64,000 bases of DNA from NCBI RefSeq assembly GCF_040529335.1, contig NZ_CP159534.1, positions 6,014,001 to 6,078,000 on the forward strand, read 5' to 3'. This DNA is from Streptomyces sp. HUAS MG91. Lineage in GTDB: Bacteria; Actinomycetota; Actinomycetes; Streptomycetales; Streptomycetaceae. Below are positions 34,154-45,176 of this stretch, one piece after another (position 1 is the first letter of the stretch; the number at the start of each line of letters is the position of its first letter). The position numbers and the translations under genes were made by a program. The notes under the pieces are model-generated. The model made no database searches. It saw only the letters and a list, made by a program, of their open reading frames with translations, and was not told where the DNA came from.

Positions 34154-35662
34154 ATGGCTTCAGGGAATGGGGGCGTTCCAGTGGGCGGCAGCGGCGGCAG
34201 CGTGGCGAACGCGGAGAAGCGCCCGAACGAACTGCTCAGCTCGTGGTTCCTGCGCAGTGGCTGGTCGAAGGGTGAGCTGGCGCGCCAAGTGAACCGGCGG
34301 GCCCGCCAGCTGGGCGCGAACCACATCTCGACCGACACCTCGCGGGTGCGCCGCTGGCTCGACGGGGAGAACCCGCGCGAGCCGATCCCCAGGATCCTCA
34401 GCGAGCTGTTCTCCGAGCGCTTCGGCTGTGTCGTCGCCGTCGAGGACCTCGGCCTCCGCGCCGCGCACCAGGCCCCCTCCGTCTCCGGCGTCGACCTGCC
34501 GTGGACCGGTCCGCAGACCGTCGCGCTCATCGGCGAGTTCTCGCGCAGTGACCTGATGCTCGCGCGCCGCGGCTTCCTCGGCAGCTCGCTCGCGCTCGCC
34601 GCGGGCCCCGCCCTCATCGAGCCGATGCAGCGCTGGCTGGTGCCCACCCCGGGCGCCGCGGCGAGCCGGCCGGACCAGGAGCCGGCCGCGCACCGCCGGG
34701 CGAACCGGCTCTCGAAGCCGGAGCTCGACCTCCTGGAGTCCACCACCGTCATGTTCCGCCAGTGGGACGCCCAGTGCGGCGGCGGGCTGCGCCGCAAGGC
34801 GGTCGTCGGCCAATTGCACGAGGTGACCGACCTCCTCCAGGAGCCGCAGTCCGAGAGCACCACCAAGCGCCTGTTCAAGGTCGCCGCCGAACTGGCGGAG
34901 CTGGCCGGCTGGATGAGCTACGACGTCGGGCTCCAGCCCACCGCCCAGAAGTACTTCGTGCTCGCCCTGCACGCCGCAAAGGAAGCGGGCGACAAGCCGC
35001 TGGGCTCGTACATCCTCAGCAGCATGAGCCGTCAGATGATCCATCTCGGCCGCCCCGACGACGCGTTGGAGCTCATCCACCTCGCCCAGTACGGCAGCCG
35101 CGACTGCGCCAGTCCGCGCACCCAGTCCATGCTGTATGCGATGGAGGCCCGCGCCTACGCCAACATGGGGCAGCCCGGCAAGTGCAAGCGGGCCGTGCGC
35201 ATGGCCGAGGACACCTTCACCGACGCCGACGACTGGGACGAGCCGGACCCGGACTGGATCCGCTTCTTCTCCGCGGCCGAACTGCACGGGGAGAACAGCC
35301 ACTCGTTCCGCGACCTCGCCTATGTCGCCGGCCGCAGCCCCGCCTACGCGTCGATGTCCGAGCCGCTGATGCGGCGGGCCGTCGACCTGTTCGGCCAGGA
35401 CGCCGAGCACCAGCGTTCCTACGCGCTGAACCTGATCGGGATGGCCACCGTGCACCTGCTCCAGAAGGAGCCGGAGCAGGCGACCGTGATGGCCAGGCAG
35501 GCGCTCGGCATCGCCCGCAAGGTGCGCTCGGAGCGGGTCAACACCCGTATCCGCAAGACCGTGGACACCGCGGTCCGCGACTTCGGCGATCTCGCCGAGG
35601 TCATCGACCTCACCGACCTGCTCGCCGCACAGCTGCCGGAGACCGCCGAAGCGGCGGTCTGA
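34154..35662 (+). CDS. nsdA: NsdA, negative regulator of sporulation and antibiotic production
   Basis: 502-residue regulator. N-terminal helix-turn-helix-like part (RPNELLSSWFLRSGWSKGELARQVNRRA ... ISTDTSRVRRWLDGENPREPIP), an RRGFLGSSLALAAG stretch near residue 137, then a TPR-type helical region (HAAKEAGDKPLGSYILSSMS; MLYAMEARAYANMGQPGKC) to the end. It matches NsdA of S. coelicolor (known from genetics to repress aerial development and actinorhodin) in sequence style and in its position upstream of amtB. ATG 34154 has no strong SD; a GTG about 12 codons later (VGGSGGSVANAEKRP) is an alternative start. Confidence 0.88.
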   Translation: MASGNGGVPVGGSGGSVANAEKRPNELLSSWFLRSGWSKGELARQVNRRARQLGANHISTDTSRVRRWLDGENPREPIPRILSELFSERFGCVVAVEDLGLRAAHQAPSVSGVDLPWTGPQTVALIGEFSRSDLMLARRGFLGSSLALAAGPALIEPMQRWLVPTPGAAASRPDQEPAAHRRANRLSKPELDLLESTTVMFRQWDAQCGGGLRRKAVVGQLHEVTDLLQEPQSESTTKRLFKVAAELAELAGWMSYDVGLQPTAQKYFVLALHAAKEAGDKPLGSYILSSMSRQMIHLGRPDDALELIHLAQYGSRDCASPRTQSMLYAMEARAYANMGQPGKCKRAVRMAEDTFTDADDWDEPDPDWIRFFSAAELHGENSHSFRDLAYVAGRSPAYASMSEPLMRRAVDLFGQDAEHQRSYALNLIGMATVHLLQKEPEQATVMARQALGIARKVRSERVNTRIRKTVDTAVRDFGDLAEVIDLTDLLAAQLPETAEAAV

Positions 35663-35992
35663 GCACCTCCAGAACCCCGGCCGCGACCGGCCCGTCCCGA
35701 AACAGCCCGACTCGGCTCCCCCGCGCCAGGTCATCGAGGACGGCGGCCGCGGCCGGTCCATGTCCACGCCCGGACCGTCGCTTGGTTGCGCCACGATAAC
35801 GATCGACAAACCCGTCATCCGGTAGTTCATGGACGCGTAACACCCACGACCTCTTCGTCACTGCGGCGAAACATCGAGGGGCACCCACGGAAACCGGCCT
35901 GCGCCAATCTCATGGCTCATAACCGGCCCACCCCTCATGTGACCGCTCAGGCTTCGCCCGCACGGGGCCGTACCAACGACGAGGAGACGCCG
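35663..35992. other. 330-bp nsdA-amtB intergenic region with nitrogen-control promoter
   Basis: Contains the GlnR-like box at 35837-35872 and a leader of about 120 nt before amtB. Upstream of the box, CACGATAACGATCG (about 35792-35805) may be another AT-richer promoter element. Confidence 0.55.
35837..35872 (+). promoter_or_regulatory. candidate GlnR-binding site upstream of amtB
   Basis: GTCAC-N6-GAAAC (35857-35872) fits the GlnR half-operator gTnAC-N6-GaAAC exactly. A second weaker pair GTAAC-N6-GACCT lies at 35837-35852. The two GTnAC elements are 20 bp apart rather than the usual 22. amtB-glnK-glnD is a known GlnR target in S. coelicolor. Confidence 0.75.
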
Positions 35993-37671
<1,679 letters not shown>

Positions 37672-37707
37672 GAGCCGAACCGGCTGGCAAAGGACGGGAG
37701 TCGCTGG

Positions 37708-40149
37708 GTGACGAGTGTGAACGACGTAACGACCGAAGCATCGGACGACAAACCCAGCGGCTATGCGGCGGCCCGGCTGCGTCTCCTCCAAGGAGGAGCG
37801 CAGTCCGGGCCGCCGCGCCGTTCGGCCCTCGCCGAGCTGACCGACGACTGGCTGACCGAGCTGTTCGGCCAGGGCGCGCAGGGCGTCGCGCTGGTCGCCG
37901 TCGGCGGCTACGGACGGGGCGAACTCTCCCCGCGCAGCGACCTCGATCTGCTCCTGCTGCACGACGGCACCGCCGACCCCGGAGAGATCGCCGCCCTCGC
38001 CGACCGCGTCTGGTACCCCGTCTGGGACCTGGGCCTCGCCCTCGACCACTCGGTGCGCACCCCCACTGAGGCCCGCAAGACCGCGGGCGACGACCTCAAG
38101 GTGCACCTGGGCCTGCTCGACGCCCGGCACATCGCGGGCGACCTGGGCCTGACGGCCGGGCTGCGCACCGCGATCCTCGCCGACTGGCGCAACCAGGCGC
38201 CCAAGCGGCTCCCCGAACTGCGCGAGATGTGCGAGGAGCGCGCCGAACGCCAGGGCGAGCTGCAGTACTTGCTCGAACCCGATCTGAAGGAGGCGCGCGG
38301 CGGCCTGCGCGACGCGACGGCGCTGCGGGCCGTCGCCGCGTCCTGGCTCGCGGACGCCCCGCGCGAGGGGCTCGCCGACGCCCGGCGCCGGCTGCTCGAC
38401 GTCCGGGACGCGCTGCATCTGACCACCGGCCGCGCGACCGACCGGCTCGCCCTCCAGGAGCAGGACCAGGTCGCCGCCGAACTGGGCCTGCTCGACGCCG
38501 ACACCCTGCTCAGACAGGTGTACGAGGCCGCGCGCACCATCTCGTACGCCAGTGACGTCACCTGGCGCGAGGTCGGCCGGGTCCTCCAGTCGCGTGCCGT
38601 GCGGCCCCGGCTGCGCGCCATGCTCGGCGGCGGGAAGGCGGCGCCGGTGGAGCGTTCGCCGCTCGCCGAGGGCGTCGTCGAGATGGACGGCGAGGCCGTG
38701 CTCGCGCGGGCCGCCAAACCCGACCGCGACCCGGTCCTGCCGCTGCGCGCCGCCGCCGCGGCGGCCCAGGCGGGACTGCCGCTGTCGCTGCACGCGGTGC
38801 GCCGGATGGCCGCGGCGGCCCGGCCGCTGTCCACCCCCTGGCCCGCCGAGGCCCGCGAACAGCTCGTGACACTGCTCGGCGCCGGACGCTCCACCGTCGA
38901 CGTGTGGGAGGCGTTGGAGGCCGAAGGGCTGATCACCCGGCTGCTCCCGGACTGGGAGCGGGTGCGGTGCCGCCCGCAGCGCAACGCCGTGCACACCTGG
39001 ACCGTCGACCGGCACCTCGTCGAAACGGCGGTTCGCGCGAGCGAGCTGACCCGCCGCGTCGGCCGCCCCGACCTGCTCCTCGTGGCGGCGCTGCTGCACG
39101 ACATCGGCAAGGGATGGCCGGGCGACCACTCGGTCGCGGGCGAGATCATCACCCGGGACGTGGCCGCGCGGATCGGCTTCGACCGCGCCGACGTGGCCGT
39201 GCTCTCCTCGCTCGTCCGGCACCACCTGCTGCTCATCGAGACCGCGACCCGCAGGGACCTGGAGGATCCGGCGACCGTGCGGGCCGTCGCCGACGCCGTC
39301 GGCTCGGTCGGCACGCTCGAACTGCTGCACGCACTGACCGAGGCCGACGCCCTCGCGACCGGCCCGGCCGCCTGGTCGTCCTGGCGGGGATCCCTCGTCG
39401 CCGATCTGGTCAAGCGCGTCTCCGCGGTGCTCGCCGGGGACGAGCCCCTCGACCCGGACGCGGCCGACCCCACGGCCGAGCAGGAACGGCTCGCCGTGGA
39501 GGCGTTCCGCACCGGCGGGCCCGTCCTCTCCCTGCGCGCGCAGACCGAGGCGGCCGCCGGTCCGTCCGACGAGCCCGAGCCGCTGGGCGTCGAACTGCTG
39601 ATCGCCGTACCGGACCAGCCGGGCGTGCTGCCCGCCGTGGCCGGGGTGCTCGCCATGCACCGGCTGACCGTACGGACGGCCGAGCTGCGGTCGCTGACGC
39701 TGCCCGAGGGTGTCGAAGGAGCCGTGCTGCTGCTGAACTGGCGGGTCGCCGCCGAGTACGGCTCCCTGCCGCAGGCCGCCCGGCTCCGCGCCGACCTCGT
39801 ACGGGCCCTCGACGGGTCCCTCGACGTCGCGGCCCGGCTCGCCGAGCGGGACGCCGCCTATCCGCGGCGCCGTGGCGTGGTCGCGCCGCCGGCCCGGGTC
39901 GCCGTGGCATCGGCCGGATCCCGGCTCGCGACCGTGATCGAGGTGCGGGCCCAGGACGCGCCGGGGCTGCTGTACCGGATCGGGCGCGCGCTGGAGGCCT
40001 CCGGCGTACGGGTGCGCTCCGCTCATGTGTCGACTCTGGGGGCGAACGCGGTGGACGCGTTCTATGTGACCGGGGCCGATGGGGTGCCGTTGCCTTCTGA
40101 GGAGGCGGCGTCGGTGGCCAAGGGGCTGGAGGGGGCGCTCCGGGGGTAG
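37708..40149 (+). CDS. glnD: PII adenylyl/uridylyltransferase GlnD
   Basis: 813-residue sensor of glutamine that modifies and demodifies GlnK. Domain order: nucleotidyltransferase (VAVGGYGRGELSPRSDLDLLL, residues about 65-90), GlnD linker, HD phosphohydrolase (LLHDIGKGWPGDHSVAGE near 470), and two C-terminal ACT domains (VPDQPGVLPAVAGVLAMHRL near 635; VRAQDAPGLLYRIGRALEASG near 745). In Streptomyces the enzyme adenylylates rather than uridylylates GlnK. GTG start; it lies 36 nt after glnK, in the amtB operon. Confidence 0.95.
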   Translation: MTSVNDVTTEASDDKPSGYAAARLRLLQGGAQSGPPRRSALAELTDDWLTELFGQGAQGVALVAVGGYGRGELSPRSDLDLLLLHDGTADPGEIAALADRVWYPVWDLGLALDHSVRTPTEARKTAGDDLKVHLGLLDARHIAGDLGLTAGLRTAILADWRNQAPKRLPELREMCEERAERQGELQYLLEPDLKEARGGLRDATALRAVAASWLADAPREGLADARRRLLDVRDALHLTTGRATDRLALQEQDQVAAELGLLDADTLLRQVYEAARTISYASDVTWREVGRVLQSRAVRPRLRAMLGGGKAAPVERSPLAEGVVEMDGEAVLARAAKPDRDPVLPLRAAAAAAQAGLPLSLHAVRRMAAAARPLSTPWPAEAREQLVTLLGAGRSTVDVWEALEAEGLITRLLPDWERVRCRPQRNAVHTWTVDRHLVETAVRASELTRRVGRPDLLLVAALLHDIGKGWPGDHSVAGEIITRDVAARIGFDRADVAVLSSLVRHHLLLIETATRRDLEDPATVRAVADAVGSVGTLELLHALTEADALATGPAAWSSWRGSLVADLVKRVSAVLAGDEPLDPDAADPTAEQERLAVEAFRTGGPVLSLRAQTEAAAGPSDEPEPLGVELLIAVPDQPGVLPAVAGVLAMHRLTVRTAELRSLTLPEGVEGAVLLLNWRVAAEYGSLPQAARLRADLVRALDGSLDVAARLAERDAAYPRRRGVVAPPARVAVASAGSRLATVIEVRAQDAPGLLYRIGRALEASGVRVRSAHVSTLGANAVDAFYVTGADGVPLPSEEAASVAKGLEGALRG

Positions 40150-40208
40150 GCGCCCTCCGAAGAGGGGGAGTGGGCCGGTCGGCGGGTGCGGGAGGTGCGT
40201 GGCTGAGC

Positions 40209-40231
40209 GCGCAGTTCCTCGCGCCCCTGAC
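40209..40231. repeat. dispersed intergenic repeat, family B copy 2
   Basis: Same 23-base element as at 19846-19868 with one mismatch. It is followed by a second GC-rich hairpin-forming unit (40245-40292; CCTC...GAGG and GGGG...GCCCC arms) that I also recall as widespread between Streptomyces genes. The 253-bp glnD-ffh gap is largely made of these. Confidence 0.65.
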
Positions 40232-40402
40232 GGCGTCCTTCGAAATCAAGCCTCTCCGGCGATTGAGGAGCGGGGTCCGGGGCGGAGCCCCGTGGTGCGC
40301 GGCGTACTCGCGTGACCGGGCCGCAGACCAAGCTCCTGCGGCCCGATACCCTGGAGGGCGACCTGTCCCTACCGCCCACCGACCCGAGGATTCGCGACCG
40401 CC

Positions 40403-41962
40403 GTGTTCGACACTCTTTCCGATCGCCTCGCAGCGACATTCAAGAACCTCCGCGGCAAAGGCCGGCTGAGCGAAGCGGACATCGACGCCACGGCCCGCGA
40501 GATCCGTATCGCGCTGCTCGAGGCCGACGTCGCCCTGCCCGTCGTCCGCGCCTTCATCAAGCAGATCAAGGAGCGCGCGGCCGGCGCCGAGGTCTCCCAG
40601 GCGCTCAACCCCGCCCAGCAGGTCATCAAGATCGTCAACGAGGAGCTCATCGGCATCCTCGGCGGCGAGACCCGCCGGCTGCGCTTCGCCAAGACCGGCC
40701 CGACCGTGATCATGCTCGCGGGTCTGCAGGGTGCGGGTAAGACCACCCTGGCCGGAAAGCTCGGCCTCTGGCTGAAGTCCCAGGGCCACTCGCCGCTGCT
40801 CGTCGCCTGCGACCTCCAGCGCCCGAACGCCGTGAACCAGCTGAGCGTCGTCGCCGAGCGCGCCGGCGTGGGCATCTACGCCCCGCAGCCGGGCAACGGC
40901 GTGGGCGACCCCGTCCAGGTCGCCAAGGACTCCGTCGAGTACGCCAAGTCCAAGGTGTACGACGTGGTCATCGTCGACACCGCCGGCCGCCTCGGCATCG
41001 ACCAGGAGCTGATGCAGCAGGCCGCGGACATCCGCGACGCCGTCAGCCCCGACGAGATCCTCTTCGTCGTCGACGCCATGATCGGTCAGGACGCGGTCAA
41101 CACGGCCGAGGCGTTCCGCGACGGCGTCGGCTTCGACGGCGTGGTGCTCTCCAAGCTCGACGGTGACGCCCGCGGTGGTGCGGCGCTCTCCATCGCGCAC
41201 GTCACCGGCCGCCAGATCATGTTCGCCTCGAACGGCGAGAAGCTGGACGACTTCGACGCGTTCCACCCGGACCGCATGGCGTCCCGCATCCTCGGCATGG
41301 GCGACATGCTCACGCTGATCGAGAAGGCCGAGCAGACCTTCTCGCAGCAAGAGGCCGAGAAGATGGCCTCGAAGCTGGCCTCCAAGAAGGGCCAGGACTT
41401 CACGCTCGACGACTTCCTGGCGCAGATGGAGCAGGTCAGGAAGATGGGCTCCATCTCCAAGCTGCTCGGCATGCTGCCCGGCATGGCGCAGATGAAGGAC
41501 CAGATCAACAACCTCGACGAGCGCGACGTCGACCGCACGGCCGCCATCATCAAGTCGATGACCCCGGCCGAGCGCGCCGACGCCACGATCATCAACGGCT
41601 CGCGCCGCGCCCGTATCGCCCGCGGTTCCGGCGTCGAGGTCAGCGCGGTCAAGAACCTGGTCGAGCGGTTCTTCGAGGCCCGCAAGATGATGTCCCGCAT
41701 GGCCCAGGGCGGCGGCATGCCGGGGATGCCCGGGATGCCGGGCATGGGCGGCGGCGCCGGCCGGACCAAGAAGCAGCCGAAGAAGGCCAAGGGCAAGCAG
41801 CGCTCCGGCAACCCGATGAAGCGCAAGCAGCAGGAGCAGGAGGAGGCCGCCCGCCGCGCGGCCGCCGCCGAGTCCGGCGGCGCGCTCGGTCTGCCCGGCG
41901 CGGGCCAGCAGGGCGGCAAGGACTTCGAGCTCCCCGACGAGTTCAAGAAGTTCATGGGCTGA
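40403..41962 (+). CDS. ffh: signal recognition particle protein (SRP54 homolog)
   Basis: 519-residue GTPase binding 4.5S RNA and signal peptides. N domain, then P-loop GLQGAGKTTLAGKLG near residue 112, DLQRPNAVNQL, VIVDTAGRLGID, SKLDGDARGG. The M domain (about 330-440) is methionine-rich (EQVRKMGSISKLLGMLPGMAQM; SRRARIARGSGV), ending in a GMPGMPGMPGM repeat and a basic KKQPKKAKGKQ tail. GTG start with GAGGA upstream. Followed by a perfect 20-bp hairpin. Confidence 0.96.
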   Translation: MFDTLSDRLAATFKNLRGKGRLSEADIDATAREIRIALLEADVALPVVRAFIKQIKERAAGAEVSQALNPAQQVIKIVNEELIGILGGETRRLRFAKTGPTVIMLAGLQGAGKTTLAGKLGLWLKSQGHSPLLVACDLQRPNAVNQLSVVAERAGVGIYAPQPGNGVGDPVQVAKDSVEYAKSKVYDVVIVDTAGRLGIDQELMQQAADIRDAVSPDEILFVVDAMIGQDAVNTAEAFRDGVGFDGVVLSKLDGDARGGAALSIAHVTGRQIMFASNGEKLDDFDAFHPDRMASRILGMGDMLTLIEKAEQTFSQQEAEKMASKLASKKGQDFTLDDFLAQMEQVRKMGSISKLLGMLPGMAQMKDQINNLDERDVDRTAAIIKSMTPAERADATIINGSRRARIARGSGVEVSAVKNLVERFFEARKMMSRMAQGGGMPGMPGMPGMGGGAGRTKKQPKKAKGKQRSGNPMKRKQQEQEEAARRAAAAESGGALGLPGAGQQGGKDFELPDEFKKFMG

Positions 41963-41977
41963 CCTGCCCGGATACGC

Positions 41978-42020
41978 GCGCGAAGGGCCCGGAACCGCAT
42001 CGGTTCCGGGCCCTTCGCGC
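41978..42020 (+). terminator. terminator after ffh
   Basis: Perfect 20-bp stem (41978-41997 and 42001-42020) with a 3-nt loop CAT; no T-run. Confidence 0.85.
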
Positions 42021-42102
42021 TGGTCCTCCCGGGTGGCGGCCCGTCCTGATCTGTGCGCTGATGGGCCCAAGGATCATGGGTAGTCGGCAGGAGGGCCAAG
42101 GC

Positions 42103-44046
42103 GTGGCGAACCCAGTACCCCCGCGCGATCGCACCGATCAGCCCTGGCGTTCGGAGGGCGCGCCGCCCCCGCCCCCGCAGCCGCCGCCCAAGCGCAAGAT
42201 GCCCGGCGGCTGGGGCGGCCTCATCCTGACGGCCCTGATCGTCTACCTCATCGCCAACCTGGTCCTGTCCTTCTTCAACCAGGGCGACGAGCCGACCATC
42301 TCGTACACCGAGTTCAGCAAGCAGGTCGCCAACGACAACGTCACCAAGATCTACGCGAAGGGTGACGCGATCCAGGGCCAGCTCAAGAAGGAGCAGCCCA
42401 CCCCGGACGACAGCGACAGCCGGTCCAAGAACTACACGAAGTTCACGACGCAGCGGCCCTCCTTCGCGGACGACGACCTCTGGGCGAACCTGGAGAAGCA
42501 CGACGTCACGGTGACCGCCGAACCGGTCGTCCAGGAACGCAGCTTCCTGTCCAACCTGCTCATCTCGCTCGCCCCGATGCTGCTCCTCGTCGTCCTGTGG
42601 ATCTTCATCGCGCGGCGGATGAGCCAGGGCATGGGCGGCGGCGCGGGCGGCATGCTCGGCCGCAAACAGCCGCCGAAACCGGTCGAGCTGGAACCCGGCA
42701 AGAAACGCACCACCTTCGACGACGTCGCCGGCATCGACGAGGTGGAGGGCGAGCTCAACGACGTCGTCGACTTCCTGAAGAACCCCGACGCGTACCGCGC
42801 CATGGGCGCCAAGATGCCGCGCGGCGTGCTGCTCGCGGGCCCGCCGGGAACCGGTAAGACGCTGCTCGCGCGAGCGGTCGCGGGGGAGGCGGGCGTCCCG
42901 TTCTTCTCGGCCTCCGCCTCCGAGTTCATCGAGATGATCGTCGGCGTCGGCGCCTCCCGCGTCCGGGAACTCTTCGCCGAGGCCCGCAAGGTCGCGCCCT
43001 CGATCATCTTCATCGACGAGATCGACACCATCGGCCGCGCGCGGGGCGGCGGCAGCGGCATGGGCGGCCACGACGAGCGCGAGCAGACCCTGAACCAGAT
43101 CCTCACCGAGATGGACGGTTTCTCCGGCTCCGAGGGCGTCATCGTCATCGCCGCCACCAACCGCGCCGACGTCCTGGACCCGGCCCTGACCCGGCCGGGC
43201 CGCTTCGACCGCATCGTCAACGTCTCGCCGCCCGACCGCGGCGGCCGCGAGTCCATCCTCAAGATCCACACGCGGCAGATCCCGCTCGCCGACGACGTGG
43301 ACCTCGCGCAGGTGGCCCGTACGACGCCGGGCATGACCGGCGCCGAACTCTCCAACCTCGCCAACGAGGCGGCCCTCCTCGCGGTCAAGCGCAAGCAGAA
43401 GCAGGTCACCCAGACCGACCTCTCCGAGGCGCTGGAGAAGGTCCAGCTGGGCGCCGAGCGGCCGCTGGTGATGCCCGACGAGGAGCGCCGCCGCACCGCC
43501 TACCACGAGAGCGGCCACGCCCTGCTCGGCATGCTGCAGCCCGGCGCCGACCCGGTCCGCAAGATCACGATCGTGCCGCGCGGCCGTGCCCTGGGCGTCA
43601 CGCTGTCCACGCCGGACTCCGACAAATACGCGTACACGGAGGAGTACCTCCGGGGCCGCATCATCGGCGCGCTCGGCGGTATGGCGGCCGAGCAGGTCGT
43701 CTACGGGGTCATCACGACCGGTGCGGAGAACGACCTGGAGCAGGTCACCAACATCGCCCGCGGCATGGTCGCCCGCTGGGGCATGAGCGAGAAGGTCGGC
43801 CGCCTCTCCGCGCTGCCGAACGACGCCCAGCAGGCGTACGGGCTCGCCGCCGCCCCCGACACCCTGGACACGATCGACACGGAGATGCGCCGCATCGTGG
43901 ACGAGTGCTACGACGAGGCGTGCCGCAAACTGCGCGACCATCGTGACCAGCTGGACGCCCTGGCGGCGGCGCTCCTGGAGAACGAGACCCTGGAGGAGGC
44001 CGACGCCTACCGGGTCGCCGGTGTCACCCGGCTCACCAAGGACTGA
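42103..44046 (+). CDS. ftsH: membrane AAA+ zinc metalloprotease FtsH
   Basis: 647-residue membrane protease for quality control. Two membrane helices ([21 protein letters not shown] near 32; [19 protein letters not shown] near 150) frame an extracytoplasmic domain; AAA module with Walker [14 protein letters not shown], Walker [13 protein letters not shown], and second region of homology [20 protein letters not shown]; zinc site HESGH in [16 protein letters not shown] 42103 is chosen for the GGAGGG 7 nt upstream and because homology starts VANPVPPRD. The Pro-rich N-terminus (PPPPPQPPP) is unusual for FtsH. Streptomycetes often hold a further ftsH near hpt/folE elsewhere. Confidence 0.95.
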   Translation: MANPVPPRDRTDQPWRSEGAPPPPPQPPPKRKMPGGWGGLILTALIVYLIANLVLSFFNQGDEPTISYTEFSKQVANDNVTKIYAKGDAIQGQLKKEQPTPDDSDSRSKNYTKFTTQRPSFADDDLWANLEKHDVTVTAEPVVQERSFLSNLLISLAPMLLLVVLWIFIARRMSQGMGGGAGGMLGRKQPPKPVELEPGKKRTTFDDVAGIDEVEGELNDVVDFLKNPDAYRAMGAKMPRGVLLAGPPGTGKTLLARAVAGEAGVPFFSASASEFIEMIVGVGASRVRELFAEARKVAPSIIFIDEIDTIGRARGGGSGMGGHDEREQTLNQILTEMDGFSGSEGVIVIAATNRADVLDPALTRPGRFDRIVNVSPPDRGGRESILKIHTRQIPLADDVDLAQVARTTPGMTGAELSNLANEAALLAVKRKQKQVTQTDLSEALEKVQLGAERPLVMPDEERRRTAYHESGHALLGMLQPGADPVRKITIVPRGRALGVTLSTPDSDKYAYTEEYLRGRIIGALGGMAAEQVVYGVITTGAENDLEQVTNIARGMVARWGMSEKVGRLSALPNDAQQAYGLAAAPDTLDTIDTEMRRIVDECYDEACRKLRDHRDQLDALAAALLENETLEEADAYRVAGVTRLTKD

Positions 44047-44058
44047 CCCGCCCGCGCC

Positions 44059-44919
44059 TCAGGCGGTACGGGCGATCAGATACCGGAAGACGTTGGGCAT
44101 CCACACCGTGCCGTCCCTGCGCACATACGGCTGGAGCGCCTCCGTCACCTCCTTGTCGACCTGGGTCGGGTCCGTCGCTCCCACGGCCGCGTCGAACAGA
44201 CCGGTGGACAGCAGCCCCTTGAGCGCGCTCTCCGTGTCCGCGTAACCGAAGGGGCACGCCACCCGGCCGGAGCCGTCGGGCCGCAGTCCGGCCCGCTGGG
44301 CGACCTCCTCCAGGTCGTCGCGGGTGGCGGGGCGCCAGCTGGCCGCGGTGCGCAGCGGGTCGGCCAGCTTCGTGGCCACCCGCAGCACGGACGAGGCGGT
44401 GCAGCGCTCCGGAGGACCCCAGCCGACCAGTACGACGGCGGAGCCCCGCGCGGCGAGCGGCGCCGCGCTCTCCAGGAGCGCCGAGAGTCCCTCCGAGTCG
44501 CCGGCCGTGCAGCCGATCGGCTCGAAGGCGGTGATGATGCCGTACGGCTCGTCGCCGGGCGCCGCCACGATGCTGTCGTCGCTGCCGTCCGTGAGCCGGG
44601 TCCGCGGTCCGCGGTGCCCCGCCCAGGTCTCGGGCAGCAGCCGCTCGCGGGCGAGTGCGAGCCGCTCGGGTTCGGCGGACTCCACGCCGGTCACGGCCGC
44701 GCCGCGGGACGCCGCCATGAGGAGAGCGAGACCGGAACCGCAGCCGAGCCCCAGCAGACGGGTGCCGGAGCCGACCTCGAGCCGCTCGTACACCGCTTCG
44801 TAGAGCGGGACCAGCATGCGTTCCTGTATTTCCGCCCAGTCACGCGCGCGTGCGCACAGGTCCGCGCGCGGCACGGGCGCCGCGTGGGATAGGTGCCGCT
44901 GCACGAGCGTAGGTGTCAT
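44059..44919 (-). CDS. class I SAM-dependent methyltransferase
   Basis: 286 residues with a Rossmann methyltransferase core: motif I TRLLGLGCGSGLALLMAA near residue 54, VTGVESAEPERLALAR (motif II), and GSAVVLVGWGPPERC. N-terminal RDWAEIQERMLVPLYEAVYERL is typical of ubiE-like small-molecule methyltransferases. The start at 44919 follows GGGGAACTT; an in-frame Met at 45021 would add 34 non-conserved residues. It is convergent with ftsH (12 bp apart) and divergent from the ProRS gene. Substrate unknown. Confidence 0.8.
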   Translation of the reverse strand: MTPTLVQRHLSHAAPVPRADLCARARDWAEIQERMLVPLYEAVYERLEVGSGTRLLGLGCGSGLALLMAASRGAAVTGVESAEPERLALARERLLPETWAGHRGPRTRLTDGSDDSIVAAPGDEPYGIITAFEPIGCTAGDSEGLSALLESAAPLAARGSAVVLVGWGPPERCTASSVLRVATKLADPLRTAASWRPATRDDLEEVAQRAGLRPDGSGRVACPFGYADTESALKGLLSTGLFDAAVGATDPTQVDKEVTEALQPYVRRDGTVWMPNVFRYLIARTA

Positions 44920-45163
44920 GGAAAGTTCCCCAATTCGCCGAGAGATGCCGAGAGTTGTCGCCGATTCGTGTCGTTTTCGCGCCCTGCTCGCGCTCCCCCC
45001 GTATGCCAGAAAACTCCGCATCGTCCGCCACGTCTAGGGGGTGTCGGGCAGGCGTGTGCGCAATGCGCGCGTGCTCCGTCGTGCGCCCCCCGGAGGGTCA
45101 TATGACGGGTGCACGCCTGGGCATACGGGCGAAAAGGATTCCCGTGCTCCGCAGTCATCCCCG

Positions 45164-45169
45164 TAGCAT
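45164..45169 (+). promoter_or_regulatory. -10 element of a possible leaderless proS transcript
   Basis: TAGCAT ends 7 nt before ATG 45177, with no SD between. No T-box or other leader structure was seen. Confidence 0.45.
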
Positions 45170-45176
45170 GCGCGCC

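Noticed and set aside
39410..42070. Minus-strand open frame across glnD and ffh
   Set aside because: It crosses two unmistakable genes and a terminator and has no recognisable domain.
41086..43941. Minus-strand open frame antisense to ffh and ftsH
   Set aside because: Same shadow effect; the sense strand shows AAA+ and HESGH motifs.
44920..45176. T-box riboswitch before proS
   Set aside because: No specifier-loop or antiterminator-like structure; the promoter box abuts the start codon.
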